The notes under the pieces: model-generated
The model's database searches: none
What the model saw: only the letters and a program-made list of their open reading frames with translations
Told to the model about the DNA's origin: nothing
Program-made: the position numbers and the translations under genes
From: Jiella marina
GTDB lineage: Bacteria; Pseudomonadota; Alphaproteobacteria; Rhizobiales; Rhizobiaceae
Length of the DNA: 64,000 bases
Reading direction: 5' to 3'
NCBI RefSeq assembly: GCF_024359545.1
Contig: NZ_JAKQZG010000008.1
Span: 62,001-126,000 of the forward strand
Part shown: positions 22,164 to 32,011 of the stretch, piece after piece
How the letters are laid out: each line of letters opens with the position of its first letter
Numbering within the stretch: the first letter of the stretch is position 1

Positions 22164-23303
22164 TCATTCTTCCGCGCCAAGCTCCCCGAAGACCACGTCG
22201 CCATAAGCTTCGCTCTCGATGATCTCGAGAAGCGCGCGGTTGATTCCTTCGCGATACGGGCTGCCGGGCGGGAGCGCGATGCCGTAGTCCTGCCGGCCAT
22301 AGGTGCCGGGGAGGACGTCGAGCGTCGTGCCATGTTCTTCATTCACCAGATATTGCAGAAGCGGCTTGTCGTAGACGAAGGCGCCGATCGCGCCCCGTTC
22401 CAGCGCGTCCAGACCATCGGCCACCGAATCGAAGCCCTCGAAGCCGACACGCCGCGAGATGAGCCAGTTCTCGCTGGAAGTGCCGGGGACGGAGCCGACC
22501 ACGACGCTCGAAAGATCCTCCGGATTTTCGACCCGCTCCGACAGCCGCTCGCTGGTGAGCGCGGAGGCGATCATGCCCGTAAAGGTCGAGATGATCAGGA
22601 TCGCGCCGAACATCCAGACGAGCGCGATTAGCCGGCCGGCCACCGTTCGCGGCGCCTTGTCGCCATAGCCGACCGTCGTCATCGTCACGGCCGCGAACCA
22701 GAACCCGGAGCCGAGCCCCTTCAGGAACGAGCCGCCGAACTCCTCGCGGTTGCGATGGCGCTCGGCCAGGCAGAAGAAGAAGCCGATCACGCCGAGAAGC
22801 GCGGCCAGCGCCGCTACCGCCTGGAAGAAGCTCCAGGTGAAGATGCGGCCGAGAAGCCCAAGCCAGCCGGCAGCCTCGCGCTGAACCGCGATGCCGAAGC
22901 CGGTCGTGTAGAAGGGATGACTGAAGTCGACCACGGCCTCGCGCTCGGGCGTGATGGTGAGAGCGGCGATGCTGGCATCGAAGCGGCCGTCGGCGACACC
23001 CGCCACCATGTCGGCAAGGCTCGCCTCCTCAAAGCGTGTCTCGATTCCGAGATCGGCGGCGATCGCATTCCAGAGCCAGATCGAGATGCCTGACCATTCG
23101 CCGTCTTGCTCCTGCATGGCGAAGGGTGGCGCGACCCGTGTCGCGACGATGAAGGGTTGAGGTGCAGCGGCAGTGCCGGTGGCATCTCCGCTCGTCTGTG
23201 CCGTGCTCTCCGGCGGCGCGAACAGGCCGATTGCGAGGGCGAAAATCGAGAAGGCGAGGATCCGGTCGATCAGGCCCGACCGGCGGCGCGAAGGCTGGTG
23301 CAT
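22164..23303 (-). CDS. Ionotropic glutamate receptor-like, ligand-gated potassium channel homologue
   Basis: This 379-residue protein combines a periplasmic solute-binding domain with a potassium-channel pore. A hydrophobic signal segment covers residues 13-35. Binding lobe 1 (about 50-142) contains ALTITPEREAVVDFSHP with the carboxylate-binding arginine. A membrane helix (about 158-180) is followed by a pore loop with the K+ selectivity filter TMTTVGYGD (207-215) and a second helix (about 221-249). Lobe 2 (about 265-372) resumes with VVVGSVPGTSS and AFVYDKPLL, where the aspartate fits an amino-group contact. This is the GluR0 arrangement, lobe1-TM-pore-TM-lobe2, without the third helix of eukaryotic receptors. 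The start at 23303 is chosen for the signal sequence. It is divergent from glnK. Confidence 0.85.
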   Translation of the reverse strand: MHQPSRRRSGLIDRILAFSIFALAIGLFAPPESTAQTSGDATGTAAAPQPFIVATRVAPPFAMQEQDGEWSGISIWLWNAIAADLGIETRFEEASLADMVAGVADGRFDASIAALTITPEREAVVDFSHPFYTTGFGIAVQREAAGWLGLLGRIFTWSFFQAVAALAALLGVIGFFFCLAERHRNREEFGGSFLKGLGSGFWFAAVTMTTVGYGDKAPRTVAGRLIALVWMFGAILIISTFTGMIASALTSERLSERVENPEDLSSVVVGSVPGTSSENWLISRRVGFEGFDSVADGLDALERGAIGAFVYDKPLLQYLVNEEHGTTLDVLPGTYGRQDYGIALPPGSPYREGINRALLEIIESEAYGDVVFGELGAEE

Positions 23304-23500
23304 CGCCTGGACGGTAGGCGCAAGAGACGGACTTTCAATTTGCCCCGGCCCGCGCCGGATGCGCGCACCCCCCTTGCCGCTATCCCGCAGTCGGGCTCCC
23401 GATTTCATGGATGTGGGACGGCAAGGCTTGCTCTCGCAGTGCGAAGCGGTGGTTGCATAGCGCTCGTAATCTGACCTCGAAACAGGCATTTGAACACATC

Positions 23501-23521
23501 TTGTGCAAATTGCCTGCGCAA
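23501..23521. promoter_or_regulatory. Imperfect inverted repeat upstream of glnK (possible activator site)
   Basis: TTGTGCA and TGCGCAA flank 7 bases, a near-perfect inverted repeat about 86 bp upstream of a sigma-54-like promoter. The position suits an enhancer site. It does not match the NtrC consensus closely, so the regulator is unknown. A second repeat, GCACGG-N8-CCGTGC, lies at about 23554-23573. Confidence 0.3.
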
Positions 23522-23606
23522 TTTTCAGCCCTTCAACCCGATCATCGTTTGCCGCACGGACGATTCACCGTGCTTTTACCGCATCTCTCGGGGGCGATGA
23601 CCAGTT

Positions 23607-23622
23607 TGGCACGCGCCTTGAA
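23607..23622 (+). promoter_or_regulatory. Sigma-54-like promoter for glnK-amtB
   Basis: TGGCACG-CGCC-TTGAA fits the -24 element exactly and the -12 element with one mismatch (GA instead of GC). It lies 93 bp before the glnK start. glnK-amtB operons are classic NtrC/sigma-54 targets, but the altered -12 dinucleotide weakens the call. Confidence 0.45.
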
Positions 23623-23642
23623 TCTAGGGGGTCGTACCGTGA

Positions 23643-24053
<411 letters not shown>

Positions 24054-24071
24054 TAGGGATCTGACCAACTG

Positions 24072-25442
24072 ATGCGAGTAAAACACGCCATTTACGCCGC
24101 CGGTCTTCTGGGCGGCCTGTTCGCCACAGCGGCCTTCGCCCAGGATGCGGCTCCGGCTGCCGCCGACGCAGCGGCTGCCGCGCCTGCGGCCGATGCCGCC
24201 GCGGCGTCCACAGCGCCTTCTGCGGAAGTCGCGTACATCTTCAACACGCTGCTCTTCCTGATCGGCGGTTTCCTGGTCATGTGGATGGCCGCAGGCTTCG
24301 CCATGCTCGAAGCCGGTCTCGTGCGTTCCAAGAACGTCTCGATGCAGTGTCTGAAGAACATCGCGCTCTATTCGATCGCCGGCATCATGTACTGGATCGT
24401 CGGCTACAGCCTGATGTACACCGACGTGAACGGCGGCTATATCGGCTCTTTCGCGCCTTACGCGTGGGATCCGGTCGGCGGTAACGCCCTCGATACCGGC
24501 TATTCGACGGCGTCCGACTGGTTCTTCCAGATGGTCTTCGTGGCGACCGCCGCCTCGATCGTCTCCGGCACGCTCGCCGAGCGCATCAAGCTCTGGCCGT
24601 TCCTGATCTTCACCGTCGTCCTCACCGGCTTCATCTACCCGATCGCCGGTTCGTGGAAGTGGGGTGCCGGCTGGCTGCAGGAAATGGGCTTCCAGGACTT
24701 CGCCGGTTCGACGCTGGTGCACTCGGTCGGCGGCTGGGCCGCACTTGCCGGTGCGCTTCTGCTCGGCGCGCGCAAGGGCCGCTTCTCCAAGGATGGTCAT
24801 GGCGTCGCCATGCCGGGCTCGTCGATCCCGCTCGCCACGCTCGGCACCTTCATCCTGTGGCTCGGCTGGTTCGGCTTCAACGGCGCTTCGCAGCTCGCCA
24901 TGGGCACGATCAACGACGTGTCCGACGTGTCGCGGATCTTCGCCAACACCAATCTCGCCGCCGCCGGTGGCGTGGTTGCGACGCTGATCCTCCTGCAGGT
25001 GATCTATCGCCGGGTCGACGTGACCATGGTGCTCAACGGCGCTCTGGCGGGTCTCGTATCGATTACGGCCGAGCCGCTGGCCCCGTCGCCGCTCTGGGCG
25101 ATCATCGTGGGTGCCGTCGGTGGCGTCATCGTGGTCTTCACCGTGCCGCTTCTCGACAAGCTGAAGATCGACGACGTGGTCGGCGCCATCCCGGTCCACC
25201 TTCTGGCCGGTATCTGGGGCACGATCATCGTCCCGGCTTCCAACAGCGATGCGACCTTCGGCGTCCAGCTGATCGGCATCGTGGCCTATGGCATCTTCGC
25301 CTTCGTCGCCAGCCTGATCGTCTGGGGCATCCTCAAGGCGGTCATGGGCATTCGGGTCTCCGAAGAGGAAGAGGCGCTCGGCCTCGACCGCACGGAAGTC
25401 GGCGTGGAAGCCTATCCGGAGTTTGCGGTGGGCCGCGCCTGA
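24072..25442 (+). CDS. amtB: Ammonium transporter
   Basis: This 456-residue inner-membrane ammonium channel has a signal sequence (residues 1-23, ending AAFAQ) and an Ala/Pro-rich periplasmic stretch before the first membrane helix at about 55. Conserved Amt features are AGFAMLEAGLVRSKN, the first pore histidine in TLVHSVGGWAALAGALLLG and the second in IPVHLLAGIWGTI. The C-terminal cytoplasmic tail GIRVSEEEEALGLDRTEVG is the GlnK-contact motif. It is co-transcribed with glnK and ends at a strong hairpin. Confidence 0.97.
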   Translation: MRVKHAIYAAGLLGGLFATAAFAQDAAPAAADAAAAAPAADAAAASTAPSAEVAYIFNTLLFLIGGFLVMWMAAGFAMLEAGLVRSKNVSMQCLKNIALYSIAGIMYWIVGYSLMYTDVNGGYIGSFAPYAWDPVGGNALDTGYSTASDWFFQMVFVATAASIVSGTLAERIKLWPFLIFTVVLTGFIYPIAGSWKWGAGWLQEMGFQDFAGSTLVHSVGGWAALAGALLLGARKGRFSKDGHGVAMPGSSIPLATLGTFILWLGWFGFNGASQLAMGTINDVSDVSRIFANTNLAAAGGVVATLILLQVIYRRVDVTMVLNGALAGLVSITAEPLAPSPLWAIIVGAVGGVIVVFTVPLLDKLKIDDVVGAIPVHLLAGIWGTIIVPASNSDATFGVQLIGIVAYGIFAFVASLIVWGILKAVMGIRVSEEEEALGLDRTEVGVEAYPEFAVGRA

Positions 25443-25472
25443 CCGTTTCGAACTCCCATTTCAGACATGATA

Positions 25473-25496
25473 CGAAGGGGCCCTCGGGCCCCTTCG
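25473..25496 (+). terminator. Terminator hairpin after amtB
   Basis: A perfect 10-bp stem (CGAAGGGGCC, complement GGCCCCTTCG) with loop CTCG lies 30 bp after the amtB stop and is followed by TTGCGTT. It should end the glnK-amtB transcript. Confidence 0.75.
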
Positions 25497-25635
25497 TTGC
25501 GTTCAAAACCGTGTTGCGGCCCGCTCCGGTCGGTGCCCGGCCTTGTGCTTCGTCCATGGACTGTTAGACTTGACGCGAAGCAGTAACGAAAGGCGAAGGA
25601 ACGCTTTGACGGCAGTTCCACGCCGGAGAGAACGT

Positions 25636-27141
25636 GTGAGTGACCATGACAGTGTGGGGAGAAATCGGCCGCCGGCGCATGTGAATCGTGAAGATTTCGC
25701 CTCCAAGGCCGAAGACTGGCCGCGGAGGGAAAACAGTCGATCAGCCGATCGTCGCGACGCCGAGGCGGGCGACGATGGCGCACATGATTCGCGCGACGAC
25801 GGGCGCGCGATGACTCCCGCGAACGACGACCGGCGGCTGACCAAGCGCCAGCGCCGGCGGCGTCGCAAGAGCAAGGCAAAGACCGGCCAGGAGCCTGCCG
25901 AGCTTCCGCCGAAGCGGAAGACCGCAAGCAGGAAGCCGGGACCGGGCGGTATGCCGCGTGGCGCGCGCAAGGGCGCTGGCGGCAAACGGGAGGAGTCTGT
26001 CCGAAAGCAGGAAGCTCCACCCGGTGACGCCCGTCTCGCCAATGCGGCCAAGCCCTGGCGCAAGGGGCCGTCCCCATCCCCGTCTCCAACGGGCGGGAGC
26101 AGGGCCGTTGCCGCCAGCGCGGATACGCGGCCGCCGGCCCCCGTCTATGCCGCGCTCGATCTCGGCACCAACAACTGCCGGCTTCTGATCGCCATTCCCA
26201 CGCGGCCGGGCCAGTTCCGCGTGATCGACGCCTTTTCTCGCATCGTTCGTCTCGGCGAGGGCCTGGGGCGGACCGGCAGTCTGTCGCGCGGCGCCATGGA
26301 GCGGGCGACGGCGGCTCTCGGCGTCTGCGCCCAGAAGCTCTCGGCGCGCGATGTCACCCGGGCCCGGCTGATCGCGACGGAGGCCTGCCGCGCCGCCGCC
26401 AACGGGCCGGAATTCATCGAGGAAGTCGAGCACAAGACCGGCCTGAAACTGGAGATCGTCGATCGCGAGACCGAGGCCCGTCTTGCGGTTTCCGGCTGTG
26501 GCTCGCTGATCGACAGCCGTGCGCGAGGGGCGGTTCTGTTCGACATCGGCGGCGGCTCGTCCGAGATCGCGCTTCTCGACCTGCGCGGTCCCCGCACCCG
26601 CCGCTTCGCCAGCCGCATCGTCGCCTGGACATCGCTCCCCGTCGGCGTCGTCACTCTTGCCGAGCGCCATGGCGGCCGCAACGTGACGCCCGAACTCTTC
26701 GAGACGATGATCGCCGAGACGGTCGAACTCCTCGACCAGTTTCCTGGCCGGGATCGTCTCAACGATCTCATCGGCGGCGATCACTTCCACCTTCTGGGCA
26801 CGTCCGGCACGGTGACGACCCTCGCCGGTGTCCATCTCGATCTGGAACGCTACGACCGGCGCCAGGTCGACGGGCTGTGGCTCACCTCGGAAGAGGCGGA
26901 TCAGCTGGTGGCCAAGATCGCCGGCTGGAGCTTCGAAGAGCGGGTGGCCAATCCCTGTATCGGATCCGACCGGGCCGATCTCGTGCTGGCCGGCTGTGCG
27001 ATCCTGGAGGCGATCCGGCGGGTCTGGCCGTCGAAGACCCTCAGGGTGGCCGATCGCGGGTTGCGCGAAGGGCTGCTGACCGAAATGATGGTCGCCGACG
27101 GTGTCTGGCGCCGGCGCAACAGCGCGCAGAGGGGGCGATAA
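25636..27141 (+). CDS. ppx: Exopolyphosphatase / guanosine pentaphosphatase with long basic N-terminus
   Basis: The C-terminal 330 residues form a Ppx/GppA domain: [14 protein letters not shown] (phosphate-1), [14 protein letters not shown] (phosphate-2), [14 protein letters not shown] and [16 protein letters not shown]. These enzymes hydrolyse polyphosphate or pppGpp. About 170 residues precede the domain and are strongly polar and basic, including [13 protein letters not shown] near residue 70-82 and Pro/Ser-rich runs; this looks disordered. The GTG at 25636 is chosen because GGAGAG lies 6 bases before it; ATG at 25810 is the alternative. Its stop overlaps the rlmE start by one base (TAATG). 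Confidence 0.88.
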   Translation: MSDHDSVGRNRPPAHVNREDFASKAEDWPRRENSRSADRRDAEAGDDGAHDSRDDGRAMTPANDDRRLTKRQRRRRRKSKAKTGQEPAELPPKRKTASRKPGPGGMPRGARKGAGGKREESVRKQEAPPGDARLANAAKPWRKGPSPSPSPTGGSRAVAASADTRPPAPVYAALDLGTNNCRLLIAIPTRPGQFRVIDAFSRIVRLGEGLGRTGSLSRGAMERATAALGVCAQKLSARDVTRARLIATEACRAAANGPEFIEEVEHKTGLKLEIVDRETEARLAVSGCGSLIDSRARGAVLFDIGGGSSEIALLDLRGPRTRRFASRIVAWTSLPVGVVTLAERHGGRNVTPELFETMIAETVELLDQFPGRDRLNDLIGGDHFHLLGTSGTVTTLAGVHLDLERYDRRQVDGLWLTSEEADQLVAKIAGWSFEERVANPCIGSDRADLVLAGCAILEAIRRVWPSKTLRVADRGLREGLLTEMMVADGVWRRRNSAQRGR

Positions 27142-27869
27142 TGGCTGCAGGCAGCGGCGATCGCGGCATGAATGTCCGAGTCAAGAAGAAGCGCGGCGTC
27201 AAGGCGTCGTCCCGCCGCTGGCTGGAGCGGCAGCTGAACGATCCTTACGTGCGGCGGGCAAAGGCCGACGGTTATCGCTCGCGGGCGGCCTACAAGCTGA
27301 TCGAGATCGACGACCGCTACAAGCTTCTGAAATCGGGCCAGGGCGTGGTCGATCTCGGGGCCGCGCCTGGCGGCTGGTCGCAGGTGGCCGTGGAGCGCAC
27401 GGGCTCGAACAAGGATGCCGTCGGCGTGGTCGGGATCGACTATCTCGCCGTCGAGCCGGTCTCCGGCGCCACCATCCTGGAAATGGACTTCCTCGACGAC
27501 GACGCGCCCGACAAGCTCATCGAGACGCTGGGCCGCAAGCCCGACATCGTTCTGTCCGACATGGCGGCGCCGACGACCGGCCATCGCCGGACGGATCATC
27601 TGAGGACCATGCATCTGTGCGAAGTCGCAGCCGATTTCGCGATCCGCACCCTGAGACCCGGCGGTCACTTCCTCGCCAAGACCTTCCAGGGCGGCACCGA
27701 GAACGAGCTTCTGACCCTGCTCAAGCGCAACTTCACCTCGGTCCACCACGTCAAGCCGCCGGCTTCGCGCGACGGTTCGGTCGAACTCTACATCCTCGCC
27801 AAAGGCTTCCGGGGCAGTCCCCAGCCGGACGTGTCCGAGGAAGACGACGACGCCGGCCCGCTCGGCTGA
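27141..27869 (+). CDS. rlmE: 23S rRNA 2'-O-uridine-2552 methyltransferase
   Basis: This 242-residue RrmJ/FtsJ methyltransferase methylates U2552 in the ribosomal A loop using S-adenosylmethionine. The cofactor site is [18 protein letters not shown] (about 70-87). The catalytic K-D-K-E tetrad is visible in [33 protein letters not shown] and [12 protein letters not shown]. The ATG overlaps the ppx stop, so the genes are coupled, an arrangement common in Rhizobiales. The first 20 residues are basic, as expected for rRNA contact. Confidence 0.95.
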   Translation: MAAGSGDRGMNVRVKKKRGVKASSRRWLERQLNDPYVRRAKADGYRSRAAYKLIEIDDRYKLLKSGQGVVDLGAAPGGWSQVAVERTGSNKDAVGVVGIDYLAVEPVSGATILEMDFLDDDAPDKLIETLGRKPDIVLSDMAAPTTGHRRTDHLRTMHLCEVAADFAIRTLRPGGHFLAKTFQGGTENELLTLLKRNFTSVHHVKPPASRDGSVELYILAKGFRGSPQPDVSEEDDDAGPLG

Positions 27870-27891
27870 GAAGCTGCCGCGACCGGGCGGA

Positions 27892-29280
27892 TTACTCCGC
27901 CGGGACGCGACGCCCGGCCACCTCGTCGCCGGCATCCGGCGAGAGCGGCATGAAGGCGATCGCGGCCGAGATCGTCACCCCGCCGACGACGAAGAAGGCC
28001 AGCGAGAAGTCGGCAAGGCTCGCCGTGTCGCTGCCCGAAGCCACCACGCCGAGTTCCAGGATTGCGCCCGCCAGCGCCACGCCGGTGGCGATCGAGACCT
28101 GCTGGATCGCGCCCATCATCGCCGTCGCGTCGCCGGCATCCCGATTGGCGAGATCGGCGAAGGCGAGCGCGTTGAGCGAGGTGAAGAACAGCGAGCGGAA
28201 AAAGCCGCCGATGAGGAGAAGAGCCAGTACCAGCGGGATCGCGGTCTCCGGGCGGAAGACGCCGATCAGACCCGTCAGCGAGCCGCCGACCACCGCCGTC
28301 GCCACCAGTGTCGTGCGGAAGCCGAGGCGCCACAGGATCGGCTTGGCCAAGAACTTCATCAGCATCGCCCCGCCGATGGACACGCAGGTCAGAAGGCCGG
28401 ATTCGAGCGGCGTGTAGCCGAATCCCAGTTGCAGCATCAACGGCAGGAGGAAGGGTACGGCGCCGGAACCGATCCGAAACAGCGAGCCGCCCCAGATCGC
28501 CGCGCGCAGCGTCGGCACGCGCAGAAGCGACAGACGCAGCACCGGATGGTCCGCCCGCCTCGCATGGCGGATGAAGAAGCCGGCCGTGACGAAGCCCGTG
28601 AGCGCCATGGCGATGCCGAGCTCGGGGGGCAGGGCCGGCAACGAGACGATGGAAAAGCCGAAGACGATCCCGGCGCAGGCCATGCCCGACAGGAGAAAGC
28701 CCGGAATGTCGAAGCGCACGTCGGGCACCTTCTCCACCACCGGCAGGTACCGCGTGGCGAGCAGAATGCCGGCGATGCCGATCGGCAGATTGATCAGGAA
28801 GATCCAGCGCCAATCGGCGTAGGTCGCGATCGCACCGCCGACTGGCGGGCCGATCAAAGGGCCGACGAGGGCGGGAATGGTGAACCAGGCCATTGCCGCG
28901 ACGAGTTCGGATTTCGGCACCGCACGCACCAGGAGAAGCCGGCCGACGGGCGTCATCATCGCCCCGCCCATGCCTTGCAGGAAGCGTGCTGCGACGAATC
29001 CGCCGAGCGAATCCGCCGCCGCGCAGGCAAGCGAGCCCGCGACGAAGACGGCGATCGCGATGCGGAAGACGAATTTGGCACCGAAACGATCGGCCATGCG
29101 CCCGGAAATCGGGATGAAGATCGCCAGCGCCACATAATAGCTGGTGAGCGCCAGCTTCAGGGCGATCGGGCTCGTGCCGATTTCCGCCGCGATCACGGGG
29201 AGTGATGTCGCGATCACGGTGGAATCCATGTTCTCCATGAACAGGGCCACGGCCAGAACGATCGGGACAATGCGTTTCAC
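27892..29280 (-). CDS. Major facilitator superfamily drug exporter (DHA2/EmrB-like)
   Basis: This 462-residue polytopic inner-membrane protein starts RIVPIVLAVALFMENMDSTV and carries MFS motif A-like GRMADRFGAKFVFRIAI between helices 2 and 3, and the exporter motif C-like PALVGPLIGPPVGGAIA in helix 5. The N-terminal D(S)TVIATSLP segment is typical of the 14-helix DHA2 multidrug family. The substrate cannot be told. No regulator or membrane-fusion partner is adjacent. It is convergent with rlmE, 22 bp apart. Confidence 0.85.
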   Translation of the reverse strand: MKRIVPIVLAVALFMENMDSTVIATSLPVIAAEIGTSPIALKLALTSYYVALAIFIPISGRMADRFGAKFVFRIAIAVFVAGSLACAAADSLGGFVAARFLQGMGGAMMTPVGRLLLVRAVPKSELVAAMAWFTIPALVGPLIGPPVGGAIATYADWRWIFLINLPIGIAGILLATRYLPVVEKVPDVRFDIPGFLLSGMACAGIVFGFSIVSLPALPPELGIAMALTGFVTAGFFIRHARRADHPVLRLSLLRVPTLRAAIWGGSLFRIGSGAVPFLLPLMLQLGFGYTPLESGLLTCVSIGGAMLMKFLAKPILWRLGFRTTLVATAVVGGSLTGLIGVFRPETAIPLVLALLLIGGFFRSLFFTSLNALAFADLANRDAGDATAMMGAIQQVSIATGVALAGAILELGVVASGSDTASLADFSLAFFVVGGVTISAAIAFMPLSPDAGDEVAGRRVPAE

Positions 29281-29589
29281 GCGACAACTCTGCCTGAGTT
29301 TGGGGGCTAGAAAAGGCGTGGCCGGACGGCCGGGCAGGGCGGCTCTGCGCCGCAGCGCATTTCAAACTAGGCCTGGCCGCGTCAATGGGGAGGGGTGAAG
29401 GGGCGGGCAAGGGGCGCGGGCCGGTGGGCCGAAGAGGGTTCCGGTATCAAATCGGCGTGTCGGACGTTGCTCCTTCGCCCCGTTTGGCCAAATCGGTGAG
29501 GGAGCCCGTTCCGTTGGGCCGCCGCGATGCGTGGCGGCCTCATCTGTCGGGCGAGGGTTGAGGCCATCGGCTTTCTGGAGGGGATGGAT
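29281..29589. other. Divergent intergenic region, exporter versus MBL-fold gene
   Basis: These 309 bp should hold promoters for both divergent genes. I see GC-rich sequence, no confident -35/-10 pair and no regulator palindrome. The only clear signal is the GGAGG ribosome binding site at 29577-29581 for the downstream gene. Confidence 0.4.
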
Positions 29590-30636
29590 ATGAGCAAGTT
29601 CGAAAGCAGTCTGCCGCGGCTCAATCGTCGCGCTGCGCTGAAGCTTGGCGCGGCCGCGGCAGGAGGCATGGCCATCACGGGCGCTTTCGCAGGGCCGGGC
29701 CGCGCACAGACGGTGGCATCCAACGAAGCCGTCGAGGACATGATCGAAAAGGCGAATGCAATGACTCCTGGCTGGCACCGTTTCGCGCTTGGCGATGCGC
29801 GCATCACCACCGTTCTCGACGGCGCGCGCCATGGCGACGGGCCCTATCCGACCTTCGGCAATGATCAGAGCCAGGACGAGATGGCGGCATTGATGCGGGC
29901 CAACTACCTGCCCGAGACCCGCTATGTGAACGGCTTCACGCCCACGCTGGTCGAACTGGACGACAACCTCATCCTGTTCGACACGGGCTTCGGGGAAGAC
30001 GGTCATGCCAATGGCTACGGCAAGCTCGTCGAGCGGATGGCGGCGGCCGGCTACGGAACCGACGCCGTCACCATCGTGGTGATCACGCATTTCCACGGCG
30101 ATCACATTCAGGGTCTGATGTCCGGCGGCAAGCCGACCTTCCCGAACGCGCGATATGTGGTCGGCGAACGGGAGTATGAGTGGTGGACCTCCGACGAGGC
30201 GAAGTCCGGCGACCGCGCGGACGGTGCCAAGCTCGTGGAGCGGAAGGTCGTGCCGCTGCGCGACCAGATCACCTTCGTCGGGGATGGCGACGCGGTGGTC
30301 GAAGGTGTCACCGCGATGGAGGCCTTCGGCCACTCGCCGGGTCACATGATCTTCGAAGTCGCTTCCGGCGGCCAGCGTCTCTGGCTGACGGCGGACACGG
30401 CGAACCACTTCGTCGCCTCGCTGCAGAAGCCGGAATGGAAGGTGCGCTTCGACCAGAATTCGGCGATGGCGACCGCGACCCGCAAGCGGGTCTTCGACCA
30501 GATCGCCGAGGAGCGCATTCCCTTCATCGGCTACCACATGCCGTTCCCGGCGGTGGGCTATGCCGAAAAGCTCCCCGACGGCGGCTACCGCTTCATCCCG
30601 GAAACCTATCAATTGGCGGTGGCAGAGGAAGAGTGA
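29590..30636 (+). CDS. Tat-exported metallo-beta-lactamase-fold hydrolase
   Basis: This 348-residue protein begins with a twin-arginine signal (RLNRRAALKLGAAAAGG, cleavage likely after GRAQ near residue 42). The MBL zinc motif is THFHGDHIQG (about 180), with further ligands in GHSPGHMIF and the aspartate of LTADTANHF. The family includes lactonases, quorum-quenching enzymes and aryl/alkyl hydrolases; the substrate is not deducible. Start 29590 is chosen over ATG 29584 because GGAGG is 8 bases upstream. It stands alone. Confidence 0.85.
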   Translation: MSKFESSLPRLNRRAALKLGAAAAGGMAITGAFAGPGRAQTVASNEAVEDMIEKANAMTPGWHRFALGDARITTVLDGARHGDGPYPTFGNDQSQDEMAALMRANYLPETRYVNGFTPTLVELDDNLILFDTGFGEDGHANGYGKLVERMAAAGYGTDAVTIVVITHFHGDHIQGLMSGGKPTFPNARYVVGEREYEWWTSDEAKSGDRADGAKLVERKVVPLRDQITFVGDGDAVVEGVTAMEAFGHSPGHMIFEVASGGQRLWLTADTANHFVASLQKPEWKVRFDQNSAMATATRKRVFDQIAEERIPFIGYHMPFPAVGYAEKLPDGGYRFIPETYQLAVAEEE

Positions 30637-30748
30637 AACGCTGCGAGGCGCAGGCTGCTGTCAAAGGATTGATCGGAAGGCCGAATTTTCGCTCTCGACA
30701 TTGATCCGGAATCGGCCATGCTGAATCTTCCGCAACGGGAGGTTCTGC

Positions 30749-32011
30749 ATGGCGGAATCGGATGTCGAAGACCGATGCTTTGTGCGACGCGCTCGGGCTG
30801 TCAGGAGCGGTCCGGGTGACGGGATCTCCCGGGGTCGGCTCGCGGCTTTCCTGTTTGCGGCGCTCACCTTCGGGTCGTGGCATCAGGCGTGGGCGCAGCC
30901 GGTTACCCAAACGCCGGGGGCGCCCGATAAGGAGACCGGCCAAGCCGGCACCATCGCCCCGGAGAAAGCCGATCTGGCCCGGACCTGCCGGAGCCTGATC
31001 GCCACGGCGCGTCAGGATCGCCGGACGATCGGCGACGCGGTGCTCCAATGCCAGGATGCCGTGAAGGCCGCGCCCGACGACATCGATCTCACCTTTGAAT
31101 ACGGGCAGCTTCTCTCGGACGCGCTGGTCTTCGACGAGTTGGCGGCAATCCAGTTTCGCAAGGCGGCCGAACAGGGTCATGCCGGAGCGCAGAACGCGCT
31201 GGGCATCGCCCTCATCAACGGTCGCGGTGTTCCGCAGGATCTCGAAGAAGGCGTTCGCTGGACACGGGAAGCGGCGGAAAACGGTCTGGCCGAAGCCCAG
31301 AACAATCTCGGCTCGCTCTATGCGGCGGGGATCGGTGTCCCCGCCGACATCGAGAAAGCGGTCTTCTGGATGAGCCAGGCCGCCGAGCGTGGTGATCGCC
31401 AGGCCCAGTACAATCTGGGCGAAGCCTATGCCACGGGCGAAGGCGTCGATCAGGACTGGGATCAGGCGCGCAGCTGGTACGAAAAGGCGGCTGCCAATGG
31501 CGAAACGCGAGCCGGGTTCCGGCTCTGGCGGATCTACAGCGAGGGGCGGGGTGTCGACGCAGATATCCCCAGCTCCCTGTCATGGCTGCGCAAGGCGGCC
31601 GAGGGCGGCCATGCCGAGGCCCAGGTGACGCTCGGCGACCATTATCGCGCGGGCCGGGGCGTCGCGTCGGATCCCGTGGAAGCGACGAACTGGTATCGCG
31701 CGGCCGCGCGCCAGGGCTTTCCGCCAGGCCAGTTCCTGTTCGGCCTCTCGCTCGCGCGCGATCGCGACTTCGCCGAAAGCCGGACCTGGATGGAACGGGC
31801 CGCCGAAAACGGGCATCCCGACGCCCAGTACATGATGGGGCTCTTCCATCACGACGGGCTCGGCGGGCTCGACCGCGACCCGGCCCGAGCCGCGGAGTGG
31901 TATCGCAGGGCGGCCGCGTCCGGCCAGCGGGACGCGATCACGGCGCTTCGCGAACTCGACCCGAACGAGGCGGGCGGTGCGGCCCCCGGCCAGGAAGGAC
32001 AGGCACAATGA
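30749..32011 (+). CDS. Exported Sel1-repeat (TPR-like) protein
   Basis: This 420-residue protein has a polar 30-residue N-terminus, a hydrophobic signal segment (LAAFLFAALTFGSWHQAWAQ) and then about seven Sel1-like repeats from residue 128 to 405, each with an ALG..YxxGxGV..D..A..W..AA pattern, for example LGSLYAAGIGVPADIEKA. Sel1 repeats form helical solenoids for protein-protein contacts, often in cell-envelope signalling. The last 15 residues are Gly/Gln-rich. Its stop overlaps the start of the next gene (ATGA), so the two secreted proteins are made together. Confidence 0.82.
   Translation: MAESDVEDRCFVRRARAVRSGPGDGISRGRLAAFLFAALTFGSWHQAWAQPVTQTPGAPDKETGQAGTIAPEKADLARTCRSLIATARQDRRTIGDAVLQCQDAVKAAPDDIDLTFEYGQLLSDALVFDELAAIQFRKAAEQGHAGAQNALGIALINGRGVPQDLEEGVRWTREAAENGLAEAQNNLGSLYAAGIGVPADIEKAVFWMSQAAERGDRQAQYNLGEAYATGEGVDQDWDQARSWYEKAAANGETRAGFRLWRIYSEGRGVDADIPSSLSWLRKAAEGGHAEAQVTLGDHYRAGRGVASDPVEATNWYRAAARQGFPPGQFLFGLSLARDRDFAESRTWMERAAENGHPDAQYMMGLFHHDGLGGLDRDPARAAEWYRRAAASGQRDAITALRELDPNEAGGAAPGQEGQAQ

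Noticed and set aside
23554-23573. NtrC-type enhancer before glnK
   Set aside because: GCACGG-N8-CCGTGC is a good inverted repeat, but its spacing is wrong for the NtrC consensus, so I do not assign it.
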